From positions 4,932,001-4,996,000 of the forward strand of contig NC_079374.1 of NCBI RefSeq assembly GCF_021018895.1: 64,000 nucleotides of DNA, read 5' to 3'. The notes beneath the pieces are model-generated. The model saw only the letters and a list, made by a program, of their open reading frames with translations, did not search any database and had not been told where the DNA came from. The DNA comes from Seriola aureovittata (lineage: Eukaryota; Chordata; Actinopteri; Carangiformes; Carangidae). This document shows positions 35,586-48,553 of the stretch, in pieces (the first letter of the stretch is position 1; each line of letters opens with the position of its first letter). A program made the translations under genes and the position numbers.

Positions 35586-37535
35586 TTTATACTGAGATGA
35601 AATCCTGTTGCTGAATTCCAGGCATGCTCCCTCATTGATCCCGCCTGCTCTGCTCTGTGTACGCTCATATTGCCGTGTTAAATTGTGTGTAAATGGATGG
35701 CACGGAGCTGCAACATAAAGGTCAGAGGTCAAACCCTCTGGATCCTAAACAGCCTCAAGCAGCTGCTCCTCCCTTTGACCCGAGGACCTTGGATGAAACG
35801 GGCTCGGAGGACGAAGGGAAAAGAAGGAGAACAAAGGGCAGAAGAGGCTTGATGGGCAATAGACCAGAAATGCACCTCCAAAACGCACAAAAGCACACCA
35901 CACCTACAACAGCATAATGGTGCAGCTACATTTTAAAATGATTCTTTCTCTCTTTCTGATTTGGCCTTCGGTCCGAGCTCAGCCGGCAGATTCCACCCCC
36001 AAGCTTTTCAAAAACACTGAATACTTTAAAAAAAAGCCTGGCCTTGCTTTTCACTGTAGACAAGAGAGCGGGCCTTTTTCAAAACAATGTTGTAAGGCTG
36101 TAAACCTTCAGCTCAACAGACCGGAGGTTTGATTGTAGCATAAAACAAAACAAGAAAAAAAAAACTGTATGAGACAAGATGTGGATCATGACTTCCATGT
36201 TTTGCTGTGCTACATAAACATCACATCACTTCCTGCATTGGTGCTATACTGTATGCTGACACTGGTGCAGAATATTCAAACATAAACATACAGATTTCAG
36301 ATGTGAAAATATGTTTTTTTACACTGCAACATTTTGGGATTTTCTAAAGCAACAAGGTAAAACGTGTCATACGTACCATTTAAAATGAAGCAGTGAACCA
36401 ATGTGGCGCTACAGAGGCCGACAAACCATCATCATCATTTTTAGATTTTCCTTTCAATGAAAATGAAATTCAAAAATGACCATTGCCACTAAAATGGTTC
36501 GCTTGTATTGAATTTGGACTCACGGAGGCAATATTTAGCTGGAAGCAGGATCAGCTTAGTCACGGAAAAAGGTCAGACTCCGCTTTCTTAAAGTCAGTGT
36601 AACCAAAGAGAGCGAGGAATAAACAGGAAATAATGTCCTTGATTTGTCTGTAGAATCTCTTGGTGTAATCACAGAAACAAAATGAATGAAAAACATCTTC
36701 AGTATAAGGCAGAAGCAGCAGTTCACTTCAGTGTCCTCCCTAAATCATTGTAGACACTGCTTGGTAGGGCAGCATCTGTGAATAAGCTTCTACTTAAGAT
36801 TGAACTAAATATTCTGATTCCTGTTTTATTCCCTCATCTTAACCTGTTCAGAATACAAATGAAATGAATGAGTGAAGTCAGTCAGTGCCTACTGTTAAGT
36901 GATCATTCATACCATTGAGTGTGAACATTTTACAACTTCCCTTTTATCTGTTATTCTGCAATTAGAAACATTTTGTTATGTTGGGAAAAAACATAATTCA
37001 GGTGGCATCCCGTCTTCTGAAATGTTATTTCTGTTGCAAATCAATAGTTTAATACAGTGGAGCCAGTAATGTACAGCATAATAAAAAGAACCACAATATA
37101 ACATTAATGTCATTAATGAAGATTCTGTAAAAAATTAGGAAAATAATCGAAATGTGATTGAGGCCTGTGAAGACCACAGACCACGGTTCAACATAGGCCG
37201 TATGCTACCTTTTCTTCTTCGTGGGTTTCGACGTGCTTTCATGTATTTATATTATTTATTTCAGCTTCAAGAAACCAATCTCACAACGCTAGAACACACT
37301 AACACTGCTTCACACATAAGCTTCACTGTGGCTGTTTCTCTCCCGACCAAAGTGCACGTTCATCCATGACTTCGACAGCAGCGCCGCTGATTAAAGCCGT
37401 AGGACTGTTTCACAGCTTCACGTACTCTTTAAACAGCGGTGAACCCCAGCAGTGTGAGGCACAGAGTCAGAACTCAGAACAAGGTTAGTAAGCTGCAGGA
37501 GTATCAGACTGGTAATTACTGAGGCAGTTACACAA

Positions 37536-37538
<3 letters not shown>
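35586..37538. other. Intergenic, no supportable gene
   Basis: Two short abutting plus-strand frames (35693-35917 and 35917-36132) are present. The first is rich in charged residues (GSEDEGKRRR), but there is no homology I recognise, no splice evidence and no conserved motif. I do not call them genes. Confidence 0.4.

Positions 37539-37578
<40 letters not shown>
37539..37578. repeat. (CA)20 microsatellite
   Basis: An uninterrupted CA array. Confidence 0.97.
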
Positions 37579-37583
<5 letters not shown>

Positions 37584-38339
37584 AGGCATCTGACATCTGC
37601 AGGCAACTGGTGCCACGGCAGCTAGCAGCTAATTGGATCATTGTCTGGAAAGGAGAGAGGAGGAGCGAGGGATGAGGGAAGAAGAAAAAAAGAAATATAG
37701 GAAAGCTGGCAGGGGAGAGAAAACAAGAGATTAATGAGACCAACAGCTCTCAGAAGACTGCTGGGCAAGGTGAAACTCGCCAGGGATGAGTGCTGTAGGT
37801 TCATCTGTTTTCAACCAGTTATGCAAAAACAGTTTCTATATTACAACCGAGCACGGCACCTGTTTCTTTTTAGGAGTCAGTCGACGTGATCTTTCATCTT
37901 TCAGCCTGGTTTGGTCTCAGAACAGCTATAAGATAAAATACATGAGCTTTAAAGGTGGCTGACTGGAATTTTTTAATTACATAAGAAATATGCAAATGCA
38001 GTCTTACGGATTCACTCCCGGACAGCATCATAAATCCAGATCATGCTTGTGCCACATGCTTGTTTTCTCCTGGCCCATTATATCACCGGTTCCACGGCCC
38101 CAATCTGGCCCATATACAGCATGATGCTACTCCCACATCTGGGCCAATTCTGGCGCACACACAGAAAATCTTCCGGCTGCCAGTCAATGCAAAATAACAG
38201 CTGGACTCTGCCCAGATGTGGAAGTATATGGGCCAGACTTGGCTGAGGACCCAGACATATGTTGATCTGGGCTTATCAGTACGGTGACCCAGACAGGTCA
38301 ACACGATGCAGAAGCTGCAACACAAACACAAAAGCAACA

Positions 38340-38382
38340 ACTCTCCTGTTCGACTCCCAGGCAGCCGGCATAAAATGCTCAA
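38340..38382 (+). mobile_element. Truncated second SINE copy, opposite orientation
   Basis: TGTTCGACTCCCAGGC, a box-B-like T-arm, is followed directly by AGCCGGCATAAAATGC. The CATAAAAT word resembles the tail of the minus-strand SINE at 38466-38636. The body between head and tail is missing. Confidence 0.4.
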
Positions 38383-38465
38383 AATAATAACACACACACA
38401 CACAAAATAAAAAAAAGTCTGCCCATCCACCAGCAATAACAGTCCCCCGGCAACAGGGAACAATA

Positions 38466-38636
38466 GGGGATTTTATGCCTCTATTTGACAGGACAGTGTG
38501 GAGAGACAGAAAATGCAGGGACAGAGAGAAGAAGAATGACATTCAGGAAGAAGTCGGGCTGGCTGGAAGTCGAACTGGAGGATCACTGCTCAGAAAATGG
38601 TCTGCACCTAAACCACTCGGCTGTCAGGACGCTCTC
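38466..38636 (-). mobile_element. tRNA-derived SINE
   Basis: Read on the minus strand from 38634, the head GCGTCCTGACAGCCGAGTGG resembles a tRNA-Leu/Ser 5' half with box A at 38606-38622 (GCCGAGTGGTTTAGGTG). Box B follows at 38565-38578 (CCAGTTCGACTTCC). A non-tRNA body and tail then run to the CATAAAATCCCC end near 38468. Pol III-type internal promoter boxes are visible; activity is unlikely given the changes in box B. Confidence 0.7.
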
Positions 38637-39950
38637 AGCTGGATATGTGTTGCTGACTGGGAAAGTTCTGAAGCAGTTTGACAAGTAAGTGAAATGCAGT
38701 CGCTAGATAACTGATCAATGTCTTTCAGTGTATTTCTGTTTTCATATTTATGTACAGCACTCTTTTCATACCATTTTCATATTTATTGTTATAGTAGTAG
38801 TATAGGCGGACCGCTGCTTTTGCATCCGTGTTGGCCCGTCTAGGCCGCAGGAAATCAGTGAATCCAGTGACAAAATGAAACTGGTTCCCTGCAGTGATGA
38901 CCCAGAGAAAATTATTAGATAATTCTGCAGCTCTTTGGAGCTTTTAAGCCTCTTGTTTTCAATTACTGTTTGGTTCAGTCTCATCAAGCTTGTTTCAGAC
39001 AGCAGCAGGCAGCTGTTTTCAAACCAGCAAACCAGCTCTGATAAACCAGCTGTACACTTCCTGCTCAGGACCGAACAGCAGACAGAGTTAGTGACTACAG
39101 CTGATGAGGTAAGTGGAACATGTCGTTAAAAAGCCAAGATATTTTTCTCAGGAGTTGGCGGAGTCTGAAGTTTGGCAGTCAGACAATCAGACAGTCAGAC
39201 GACACCGTTTATTGGTCTTTAAGTGAATGAACGTGTAAAAGTGACAAAAATAGGATTTTGAGAAGTGAGGGCCTTTATATGCTTTTATATTTAGTCGATA
39301 GACGGACTGATTTTCAAAAATGAAGATACCCTTTTCCTGAATGTCTGACCTTTTTCTTTTGTCCCAACAGGCCACAAGAAGTGTTGATCTTTATTGTTGC
39401 TGAATAAAAAGGAACAAATTGGTGTGTGTGTGTGTTTTTATTGGAAGCTGTAGTCAGGGGAAGAATGAGTCATGGATAGTCTAGTGAGACAATGAGGGCC
39501 ACTGGAGGATATCGCGCCGCATGTGTGAGCATGTTTCTGCGTGTGTGAGTGTTACAGTGCTGATTGAGGGAATGTCACAGTACAATGAGAAGGAACCAGG
39601 CCAACTGCCACCAGAGCGCTGGCGGTCAATTTGGACGGACTGTCACAGCGGCTCGCCTCATGTCCGCGGTGCCTCCTTCCCCCTGTTGCTCTCCAAGTGC
39701 TAACAGCACACTGTGTGGATGATCAGTGTGTAAGTGTGTGCGCGCGCGCGTGTGTGTTTGTTCACTGGCCTGTATTTGACATCAGTATAGCCTTATAGCC
39801 AGATGGTAATGATGCCCCACTGGCCTCCATGTGGAACAGAAACACTGACACGTTGTGAGCGCTGTGGATGTGAAGCAGCGATGAGCAGTGACAGGACCAA
39901 AGCTTCTGCTGTCACCGCTGGACACAGCAAGGACAGGCTGACAGCACAAA

Positions 39951-40006
39951 CACACACACACACACACACGCACGCACACACACACACACACACACACGCA
40001 CGCACG

Positions 40007-40041
<35 letters not shown>
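39951..40041. repeat. CA/CGCA compound microsatellite
   Basis: About 90 bp of CA units with interspersed CGCA tetramers. Confidence 0.96.
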
Positions 40042-40042
<1 letters not shown>

Positions 40043-40918
40043 CACCAGCACCACACATACTAACTTAAAAATGTATCCCAGTTTTTGTTCTGAAAGCTGA
40101 AGCTCCATTAAGTGAATTTTTTTTGACACAACCACCGAACAGAATGACGCACTGGAACGTGATAGTCTTTTAATGCAAGTCCAAGTCAGATCTCGAGTGT
40201 TCATAAGCAAACTATATGTCAAGATGCAAGTCTGTCAAGTCTCTGGATCCTGACCTTTAGAATGACATGGTATTTAAACACTTTGGCCTCCGAGCTGTGT
40301 TAATGTGTGGCTGTGTATGCCCTGCTGTCACTGTGTTCCCTCTGCTCCTCATTAACTCTTTGTTCTGTGGTTTTCAACGATGGGTTCACATTATTTCAAG
40401 TCTGTCTTAAAACAATGCGTCACATGCTCGTGCAGAATGCCCATGAATTGAACCTACTTTGTGCTGAGTCCAAACAAACCTTACATGTTCCTCCGATGAA
40501 TAACTGGAAGGAAAAAAAACTGCAGACACTGAGAGGATAAAGTGATGTGCTTTGGTTTGTCGTGTAATGTTGATGGGCCGGTAGTTAAAAAACGAGCGGC
40601 TATAACGGGACGAGAGCGAGCTCACCGGAGCCGCCCTCAACAGTCCCTGACCTCTAAAAGGAAATGTTCTAATAAAAATGGATAATTCTTTACAATTACT
40701 GACTTTACTTTTAATACTTCAGTTCATTTTAAGCATTTTGAGTACAGTATTTCTCTTTTTTACTACATACTGTGGGACAATAACGTCGTCACACACACTT
40801 TGCTGAGTGTGTTACTGTGTTGTGCCCTTTGTTCCGGTTCAATCAGAGCAGATCCCTGAACGATAACTTGAGACCTTGACTCAGGAGAAACCGATTGTGC
40901 ATGCGTGTGAATAAGCTT

Positions 40919-41073
40919 GGTGTTTGTTTGTGTGCGTGTGTTGTGTGTGTTTTGTGTGTGTGTGTGTATTAGTTCAGGCTTCCTCTTCTGTTTCCTCTTC
41001 CACAATGGAGAGAGCGCATCAGGTGCAGAAAACAAAAAAATGGGCATTGAACACTAACACACACACACACACA

Positions 41074-41112
<39 letters not shown>
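40919..41112. repeat. Imperfect GT array and (AC)n array
   Basis: An interrupted GT/GTTT array lies at about 40919-40966, and an AC array with one GAC interruption at 41058-41112. Confidence 0.9.
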
Positions 41113-41114
<2 letters not shown>

Positions 41115-42654
41115 AAGGGTAGAGATTCAGAATGAATGACCAAACAGGCTTTCTGACTGTCCATTTGCTTCTCTACAACTCTTCTCTCCTTGATTCCACT
41201 TCTACAGTCTTAGACATGACGTCTCCCGTAGGAAACACATTCTTCATACAGTTATTAAAATGCCAGAGGGTGCAATTAAATGACATGTTATTAACACTAC
41301 GAACTATTACAGGTCTCAGATGCAGCCAGAAAACGTGAACATGTTGATTTCTGAACAAACGACCTCGTCCTCAGTCAGAAATATAAATCCATTTTTTTCT
41401 TAAATCATGAAACAGGGTTTTGTGGATATTTATTGACCTATCTGGAATCTGGAGGAGGACTGGACAAGGCCAGAGTCTTATTGTTCTCCGATGCTTAATG
41501 TGAGGAGGAACTGGCGCTTCAGCAGCACTGTGGTTGATTCTCTCTGTACCGTTTCATGTGTGATGATCACACACTGACAGATATGACACAAAGAGCTGAA
41601 GGCTTTCAGCTGCATGGACAGGAGGAATCCATGATGCTCCTGCAGGTCTCTTATCAAAGGCAAGAATAGCATCACCAAACTTACATCAGAGGACAGTCAA
41701 TAGCTTTTTAAATAAAGGAAAATTCATATTTTTCTTAAGCATCTGGGTCTGATTTTGTTGGTTGGACCATTATTCCTTTGGTAACACGATTAACTAAAAA
41801 CACAAGTCATGGATCAGACACATCTTAAAGAAACTCTGACCTCAGGCCTGTTTTTTTTTTAGGTATTGCTGAACACGTCTGTTGCCTACAGCTGGGAGCC
41901 AAAGAAAAACTGATTTTATTAATTCATCTTGTGTTTCTCTATCTCTACGTTTAAATGTCCATCAAGTTGATGTCCAGTTCGTGCAGGTTGAGGTTATCAA
42001 AGTGTGTCAAGCACATGAACGGCTAGATGATGTGACAGTGAGTCGAGCTTCTGATGGATCTCAGCGATAAAAAGAAACTACAGATCTCAAACCAGCTCTT
42101 AGTGCTGTACCGTGGTTGTGAAACTAAAGGTCTTTGAGTTAAAAACATCTGACAGTTTGTCAGTATTTCAGTAATATTTTTTCACGTGGACGCTCCATCT
42201 AAAGTACCAGGTGCAGAAAACACTAAAAGATATCATATAAACAGAACTATAGGACACTGCTTTATTTATAGTCATCTGTAATTTTCTTAGAATTTCCTAG
42301 AACGTGTCCTAGATATAACTATGTAATTTAGTACAGGGGAAAATAGAAATGTCCTTGAAAGAAAAGCTCCACTTGAACCCATGTAAATATTAATTCATTA
42401 TGCTTGCCTGAAGACAAATTTCACATTTCTGCATGTTTAAGCTGACTCGCTGTGCACTGATTAAAAGGCTGTCTAGGTTACGCTAAAAACTAATTGGAAA
42501 TAATTTTAATTTTAAATGTACCAATTAAATTGTGTCTCTGTTTTTCCTATAGAATAAGCAGCAAATTGTCGATCTATAAAATAAAGCCAATAGAACAAAC
42601 AGCATGAAGACGCTATAGGACTTTATAGCACAACATAGCAGAGGACACTATATA

Positions 42655-42911
42655 ACCATAGACTGTAAATGAAGATGGATGTAGCGTCTGTGACATCACT
42701 CTGCTGTCACCATCTTGGCAGTTATACAGAACTGTTTTTTTGTTTGTTTTTGTTTTGCTTTAAATCAGGCTGTAAACATGTTTATTCCTGCTGTAAAGTT
42801 GGACATTTTAACATGGGTTTCTATGGAGACTGACTCACTTTTGGAGCCAGCCTCAAGTGGACATTCGAGGAACTGCAGCTTTTAGCACTTCCATGTTGGC
42901 TTCTTTTTTCA
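42655..42911 (-). repeat. Dispersed repeat R1, copy B
   Basis: This is the inverted counterpart of 20064-20330. Minus-strand text GAAGCCAACATGGAAGTGCT, CCATGTTAAAATGTCCAACT, TTTACAGCAGGAATAAACAT matches copy A block by block. The flanking ACCATAGACTGTAAATGAAG at 42655 is itself a phrase common in fish repeats. Confidence 0.75.
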
Positions 42912-44084
42912 GGCCCAGAGGTACAAAAAAATTGTATTGGATATAATGTAATGACACTACAAGACACTAGAAAAAGAGACTAAAAGCAAGTCAAAGTGGT
43001 GTTTTCCAAATTCTGTTGTGTCAGCGTACAGTTTTGAAATCTCAGAAAATGTACCCTACTGCAGTAGTCCATATTTCAGGTGAGTAAATCAGGGTTTGTA
43101 GAGTTATGGGTGGTGTCAGTGCTACAATATAATGAGTATGAATGTTCCACTGCAGCATGTATTGCTCAGGATCACTGTACCGGACTTTATAATCCACAGC
43201 TGCTGAGTAAACTTAACATTTCTGTCCAGTAATTCACCTCCAGTGAAAACCAAGGAATAAAAAAAAAATAAAAAAAAACCATCCAGAGGACAGCAGACAG
43301 GAGGAAGGAGGGTGGGTTGATTCTGGTAAACACTGTCTGAACTGGTGTGCAGCGAGACGAAAGAGGAGAAAAATGGAGGCGGCTGCCGGAGATAATGTCT
43401 CTCTCCCCCGGTCCCTCTCTCTCTCGCTCTTTCAATCTGTGCATGCACTGAATAATTTAAAGCTTTACAGTACAGACAGTGATAAAGTCAACCAAACGAC
43501 AGAAGCTCTGACTGAGACACAGGGGGACGAAAACACCACTGCTGGATATTTGACTCTCTGTGATAAGCAGGACATGCGGCGCTCTTCGTCTGCACAAAGG
43601 AACCATTTGGTAGATTACTGTTTTAGATAATGCCGTAATGTTACCTGATTACATCTCAATTCTACATCGTCATTTTGGGGAGGCTGACGCTTTAGCTTTT
43701 TTGTTGGAGCTATGGGAAACTTGGCAGTACTATTTCCTGAGGAGAATAGTATAATAATGCTATACAAATATAAAAATGCAAAGCAAATGGGACACAAACA
43801 CCTTTACTGCCTGTTGTGGTCAGTGCATTTTAATGCAGCTACAGTTCAACAAGGCAATTAGTAATAATAAGTGGGAAAACTTTGAAAATATAGGGCACAA
43901 TGTCACCTTGTCATTGCATCTAGATACTGATGATCCTAACAAATATAAACAGTCAAAAAAGGTTTAAACCCCTGAAATATCAATTTAAGGCAAAACAAGG
44001 GCAATCAGTTTAATGACTTTAACAATGAAAAAAAAAAAAAAAGACATTTAATTGCAGCAGGAGGACGTAAAAAGGTCATGCAAT

Positions 44085-44215
44085 TTACTCTTATCAAAAT
44101 CATCAAAGACTTGAAAATAAACAAGCAAATGAGCCTGATACGACTTAATAGAGCAGGCGGCAAAGTGCTAATTGTAATGGCTACAGATAATTATCCTTCA
44201 GTCGTTGTATGCTTG
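44085..44215. promoter_or_regulatory. Candidate conserved non-coding element
   Basis: Complex A+T-rich sequence without repeat signature (CTTATCAAAATCATCAAAGA, AAACAAGCAAATGAGCC, GCTAATTGTAATGGCTAC, AGATAATTATCC) and with TCF/LEF-, Fox- and homeodomain-type cores. Suggested by style only. Confidence 0.25.
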
Positions 44216-44775
44216 GACATAATGCAGGAAGCCCTGGTCACAAACAGATTGTGTAGCTTGTGACTGTATGTTGACGTTGCAAGAGCATGATGCCTCTGCA
44301 GAGGAATGATTTTCGGGAAGACAGAGTTCCTCTCTCTGTGTTGTCCTGCTATTCACTCCTGCTGTTCACATCAGGTGTAAACACTTGATTTCCAACATGT
44401 TCGGACAGCACGTACTACGGACTGAGACTGAGGCCTTTTTGGTGGCACAATCTGGACTTGTGCTGAGAGTCTTACTTTGTGAATGTGTCTTAATTTTAAT
44501 AGTCAAGCTGAATTTTTAGCTGTAGTTTCAGTTTTATTCCCAAAACGCCACCACAGAGGTACTTTCCCTGACGGAAGTCTTTTCCATGCACATGAAATAA
44601 CACACAAACACAACCTGGTTTAAAAAAAAAAAAAAAAATCTGTCTGCACAGCATAAATGTCTAAACAGAGTTCCTTTTGCTGCTGAACATTATTAAAGAA
44701 AACCAGTTTTCTTCTTTACGTGATGTTTGAGAAATCAGTTTACTGCAAAACATCAGAGAGTACATCTACACGCAC

Positions 44776-44776
<1 letters not shown>

Positions 44777-44812
<36 letters not shown>

Positions 44813-44813
44813 C
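44777..44813. repeat. (GT)n(GA)n compound microsatellite
   Basis: GT units pass directly into GA units. Confidence 0.93.
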
Positions 44814-45024
44814 AGAGGAAGCTACTGAAGTGGAGTGAGGAGGAAGCAGAGACTGACAGGGAGACAGAGAGAGATTAGCGGTGATAGCAGGCTAATGTGT
44901 GTTTGACCTCCTGAGTGGCTGTAAGCAGCAGATAAGCTAAAGACTTGATTGTCTGTGGACCTCCGCAGACACTCGCTGCAATTAGTTCATCTATCTGAAC
45001 ATGTAAAGACGGAAGTTACACGAA

Positions 45025-45120
45025 CCACTTCTCCCTGCTCCAGTGACCCCCAGGAGTCCAGACTCCCGACCTTCGACCCTTACAGACTAAGCCGCTACCG
45101 CCTCAGAGAAGTCCATTTAA
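45025..45120 (-). mobile_element. tRNA-derived SINE remnant
   Basis: On the minus strand, GTAGCGGCTTAGTCTGTAAG then GTCGGGAGTCTGGACTCC is the decayed head (box A, box B) of a common fish SINE whose usual reading is a GTAGCTCAGTCTGTAG-type head. Box B has lost its TTCGA core, so the copy is dead. Confidence 0.5.
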
Positions 45121-45914
45121 CATAAACATAAACAAAAAAAAAATTGTGTTTTCAATTTTTATGGTAAAACAGAACAGTTTAACCACGACTGGAACAAAAC
45201 TTGGCTCAGGAGAGAAGCGGGGAAACATTATCAACAGTCTTAAAGCTCGTGTTTGAAACTCAGGAAGACGGAGTCACAACTAATCAAGGTTCCCACCTCC
45301 AGAATCTGGCAGGAGCTGTATTGAGTTTGGCAGCGTGACACAACCCAGCACACCAGGAAACCAACAGCAGAGAAACACACCTGTCCAAGAGCAACACAGT
45401 GGGCGCTCATGGTTCCTTTGTTCATCACAAACACATCACAAGTGCAGCAAAACCAACTCCTCTGTAGGCTGCTGCTACAAGAAGGAATAATACGTTTTTA
45501 GTAAAACCAAAATCAATGGACTCAGGTCCCTAAAGACCAAGAACATCCGTATCAAACTGACCCCTGACCTTTTGGCTGCAGAGCATCTGGTCAAAAGACA
45601 TTGCCAATCCAAATTCTTTTCTTTTTTCCTAATCTATTATTATGTTGTTTTTAGCAACAAGTCAGAACTGTTATCATAAACCCAAACCATTCCTGAATGA
45701 ATATTTCTCAAGTCACTTTGGTCTTGACAAAAAAATCAGTTTCACAGGTTTTACCTCTGAGGTCAAAAGACCAAAACAATAGATTGATAAAGAAATTGTG
45801 ATGCTGAGTGAGAGCAGTGTGCGGGATATTCTTCTTTGCAAGACTAGATAGATATCTTTGTAAAACTCTGGGTCAGGTTGCGTAAAATTATATTTCCCAA
45901 TTGTACAGCATGTT

Positions 45915-46085
45915 TCCTTCAGTGGTGGAACACGTATTCAGATCTTTTACTCAAAGTGGCAATACCACAGTGTAGAAATACCCTGTTACAAGTAAAAGTC
46001 CTTAATTAAAATCTTGCTTAAGTATAAAAGTTTTAGCATCAAAATCTACTTGAAGTACCAGAGGTAAAAGTACTGTGTCAGTGAA
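45915..46085 (+). repeat. Teleost interspersed repeat (CAGTGGTGGAACA...TTCAGATC family)
   Basis: TCAGTGGTGGAACACGTATT, CAGATCTTTTACTCAAAGTG, ACCCTGTTACAAGTAAAAGT, TTTTAGCATCAAAATCTACT and GAGGTAAAAGTACTGTGTCA follow the order of an abundant fish repeat. It is non-coding. Confidence 0.7.
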
Positions 46086-46299
46086 GCTGCTTTGTGTATG
46101 AACAAATGGAAACAAACACACGCACTAAAGTAAAACACACTATACATAATTTACTTTTCTTATTGTGCCTCTAATTTTGAAACAAAGACTCTGTTGAGCT
46201 GCTGAGCTGCTAAAATAATATTCAGCAAGACAAGCAGGTAGTGGGTTAGAAAATATGACTCCTGTCTCCCTGGGACGTGCTTTCTCCGAGAAGAGGATG

Positions 46300-46300
<1 letters not shown>

Positions 46301-46357
<57 letters not shown>
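46301..46357. repeat. (TG)22(AG)n compound microsatellite
   Basis: TG at 46301-46344 passing into a GA run to 46357. Confidence 0.95.
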
Positions 46358-46659
46358 TGTTTGTGCATGTAGTTTTGTATTTTTAGATCAGTATGTTTGG
46401 CAGAAACTCTGGAGGCCAACTGTAGTGCGCTCACAGCTCAGATTGATGAGATATGCTGCTGAAATCGCTACAAAAAAAAAAGGAAACAGCAGAACTCACT
46501 AAACAAAGGTTTGTAATGGACCAAATAAATGTTTCTGACTTCTAAATCCCACTGACAGTGTTTGGAAATCAGCCTAGATCTCATTCATCATGCACATCTG
46601 AGAGAAAGGATTTCTTTTACCTTTGGAGCAGACTTCTTTGTTTGCTTTCAGCATGCAGT

Positions 46660-46694
46660 TGTTTGTTGTTTGTTGTTTGTTGTTTGTTGTTTGT
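46660..46694. repeat. (GTTTGTT)5 heptamer tandem repeat
   Basis: Five exact copies of GTTTGTT. Confidence 0.93.
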
Positions 46695-48039
46695 GGTAGC
46701 CACACAGAGGAAGACTGACTTTGGATTTCAGTAAAGTGACATTACTTCACTTTGTAAAACAGCTTCACGTATATTTACGTGTAAATCACTAAGTGCGTAG
46801 ACAAAACAATGCACATTCAGTAGAGCTCTTTTTAAAAGGGAAGACATTTTGAGGTTGTGCACCTGACCTCAATGAACCAATAATAATAGACAGGAAGTCC
46901 AACCACTGAGGTGTGCCAGGGGAGGAGCCAATGGTAGCAAGGCTTACCCTTAGAATCTGATTGGCCAGCCTAAAATCAAGACTTATGAATTACACCTGGT
47001 CATGTTACAGCTGGGACCAAACTAACCATACTCAGGTTGCCATGACAAATCTTCTCCTTAAAGGAGCTTCAGTCAATATATTTTATAACATCAATGTTTG
47101 TGTTTGTTCACTGTCGACACTCTCATAGTTTTGTTTTCAGCCACAGAAGGCCGCTGCTTTACTGAAAAACATGTAAATGTAGATGTTGCACAAAGCAAGC
47201 ATAAGGAAAAATGTAGCTTCTGAAAAAAACAAATAAACAAAAAAACTGGCATTAAAAGTATATTATCAGAGAAGTGTGATTGTGCAGCTTAGTAAGTAAA
47301 ACAGACACATTTAGCATTAAATTTTGCTGGATTCACATTTTTTCCATGTTGTTTCAGTCAACATGAGTAATCTGAGAGCTGCTGTTGTTTTGTGCACAGT
47401 TGTGATATTAGTACAAAACAGCTTTATATGTTTGACAGGTAGTGGTGGACGCTGTGGCCTCGGAGTCGCTTGCTGACATGAGTCTTCCCGGAGATAACTA
47501 CAGAATATGCTATGGGGCCAATTCACCACATTCCTGTTTATTTCCGCCGTTGAGGAAAGCTGAGGGTTGCTGTTTCTCTAAACACTTACCAACACTACAC
47601 AGACTAATGCTGCTGAATAAGATTAGAAACAGCTCACCCGCCTTCCTTCTCCACCTCTGACAAGAAGTGAATAAGCTTGCAAAACTTCAAAATGCCCACA
47701 CTAATCAGCATTGTGAATTCCCATTTTCTAGCCAGCACAGCCCACTGCTGAGGAACGATAATAATCCTGTGTTGGCTTTGCTGAAATGTCTTCATCCAGC
47801 ATCATAAGGGCTCGCTCTGTCAGCAAAGAAAACATGAGCATATGTTGAAATGCAAAGTCTGTATTTACAGACAAGCCAAAAGACCAGTTAAGATGATTTA
47901 AATCAGAGGAATGAATATCAAGTCTGTCCTTCCAGAGAAATATAATCACAATTTGGTCCCTTTTAATTAGTTCATTAGCAATTTCTATGTAAGAGGACAA
48001 ACTTACAGAGCAGATATGCTGTATATGAGCTCCCTTTCT

Positions 48040-48420
48040 TCCACTTAATTGATCCCCAATTAGCCATTAATTATTTGATTACCTCATTTAGCCTGCGTGT
48101 CTTGGTTTGTATGTCAGCTCAGTCAGTGACAAGTCAGCTGTAATTAAAGACCAGGGCAGTCTCAGCAGCCATGGAGAGGCCATTTACAGGCAGGGGAGAG
48201 CCATAGATATTCATGAGATTGTTTTAATTTGTAATAAAGACTTAAATTACCGCCACTGTTGAGAATATGAGCCGTTTTGTTGTAGTTATGTGACGGCGGT
48301 TCTCGGTGCATCTCTGCTCTTGCCCGCGGCTGGACAGGGTGTGTCCATCTGCCTTAAACGGCCATTACGAAGGAATAATGTGCCACCATGTTATTCATAA
48401 TTAAAGTCATCTGGGTGTCC
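48040..48420. promoter_or_regulatory. Candidate conserved non-coding element
   Basis: This is a repeat-free stretch with many homeodomain-type cores (CCATTAATTATTTGATTACC, GTAATTAAAGACC, TATTCATAATTAAAG) interleaved with G+C-richer islands such as TTGCCCGCGGCTGG. It is the longest stretch in the desert with this character. Conservation was not testable. Confidence 0.3.
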
Positions 48421-48536
48421 ATACAGGGGTGATTTCAGTCATTATCCAGAAGGTTATGTTCTGAGTTGTCTGCCTGCCTTGTTTAAAGTAAAGGCGAACG
48501 TGAAGTGGGATGAAGGAGACAGCACTGAAAGCGCGC

Positions 48537-48553
48537 CCCCCCCCCCCCCCCCC
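48537..48553. repeat. C17 homopolymer
   Basis: Seventeen consecutive C preceded by GCGCG. Confidence 0.93.

Noticed and set aside
35693..36132. Two abutting plus-strand frames (74 and 71 codons)
   Set aside because: The composition is superficially protein-like, but there are no motifs, no splice sites consistent with joining, and no neighbour suggesting a gene.
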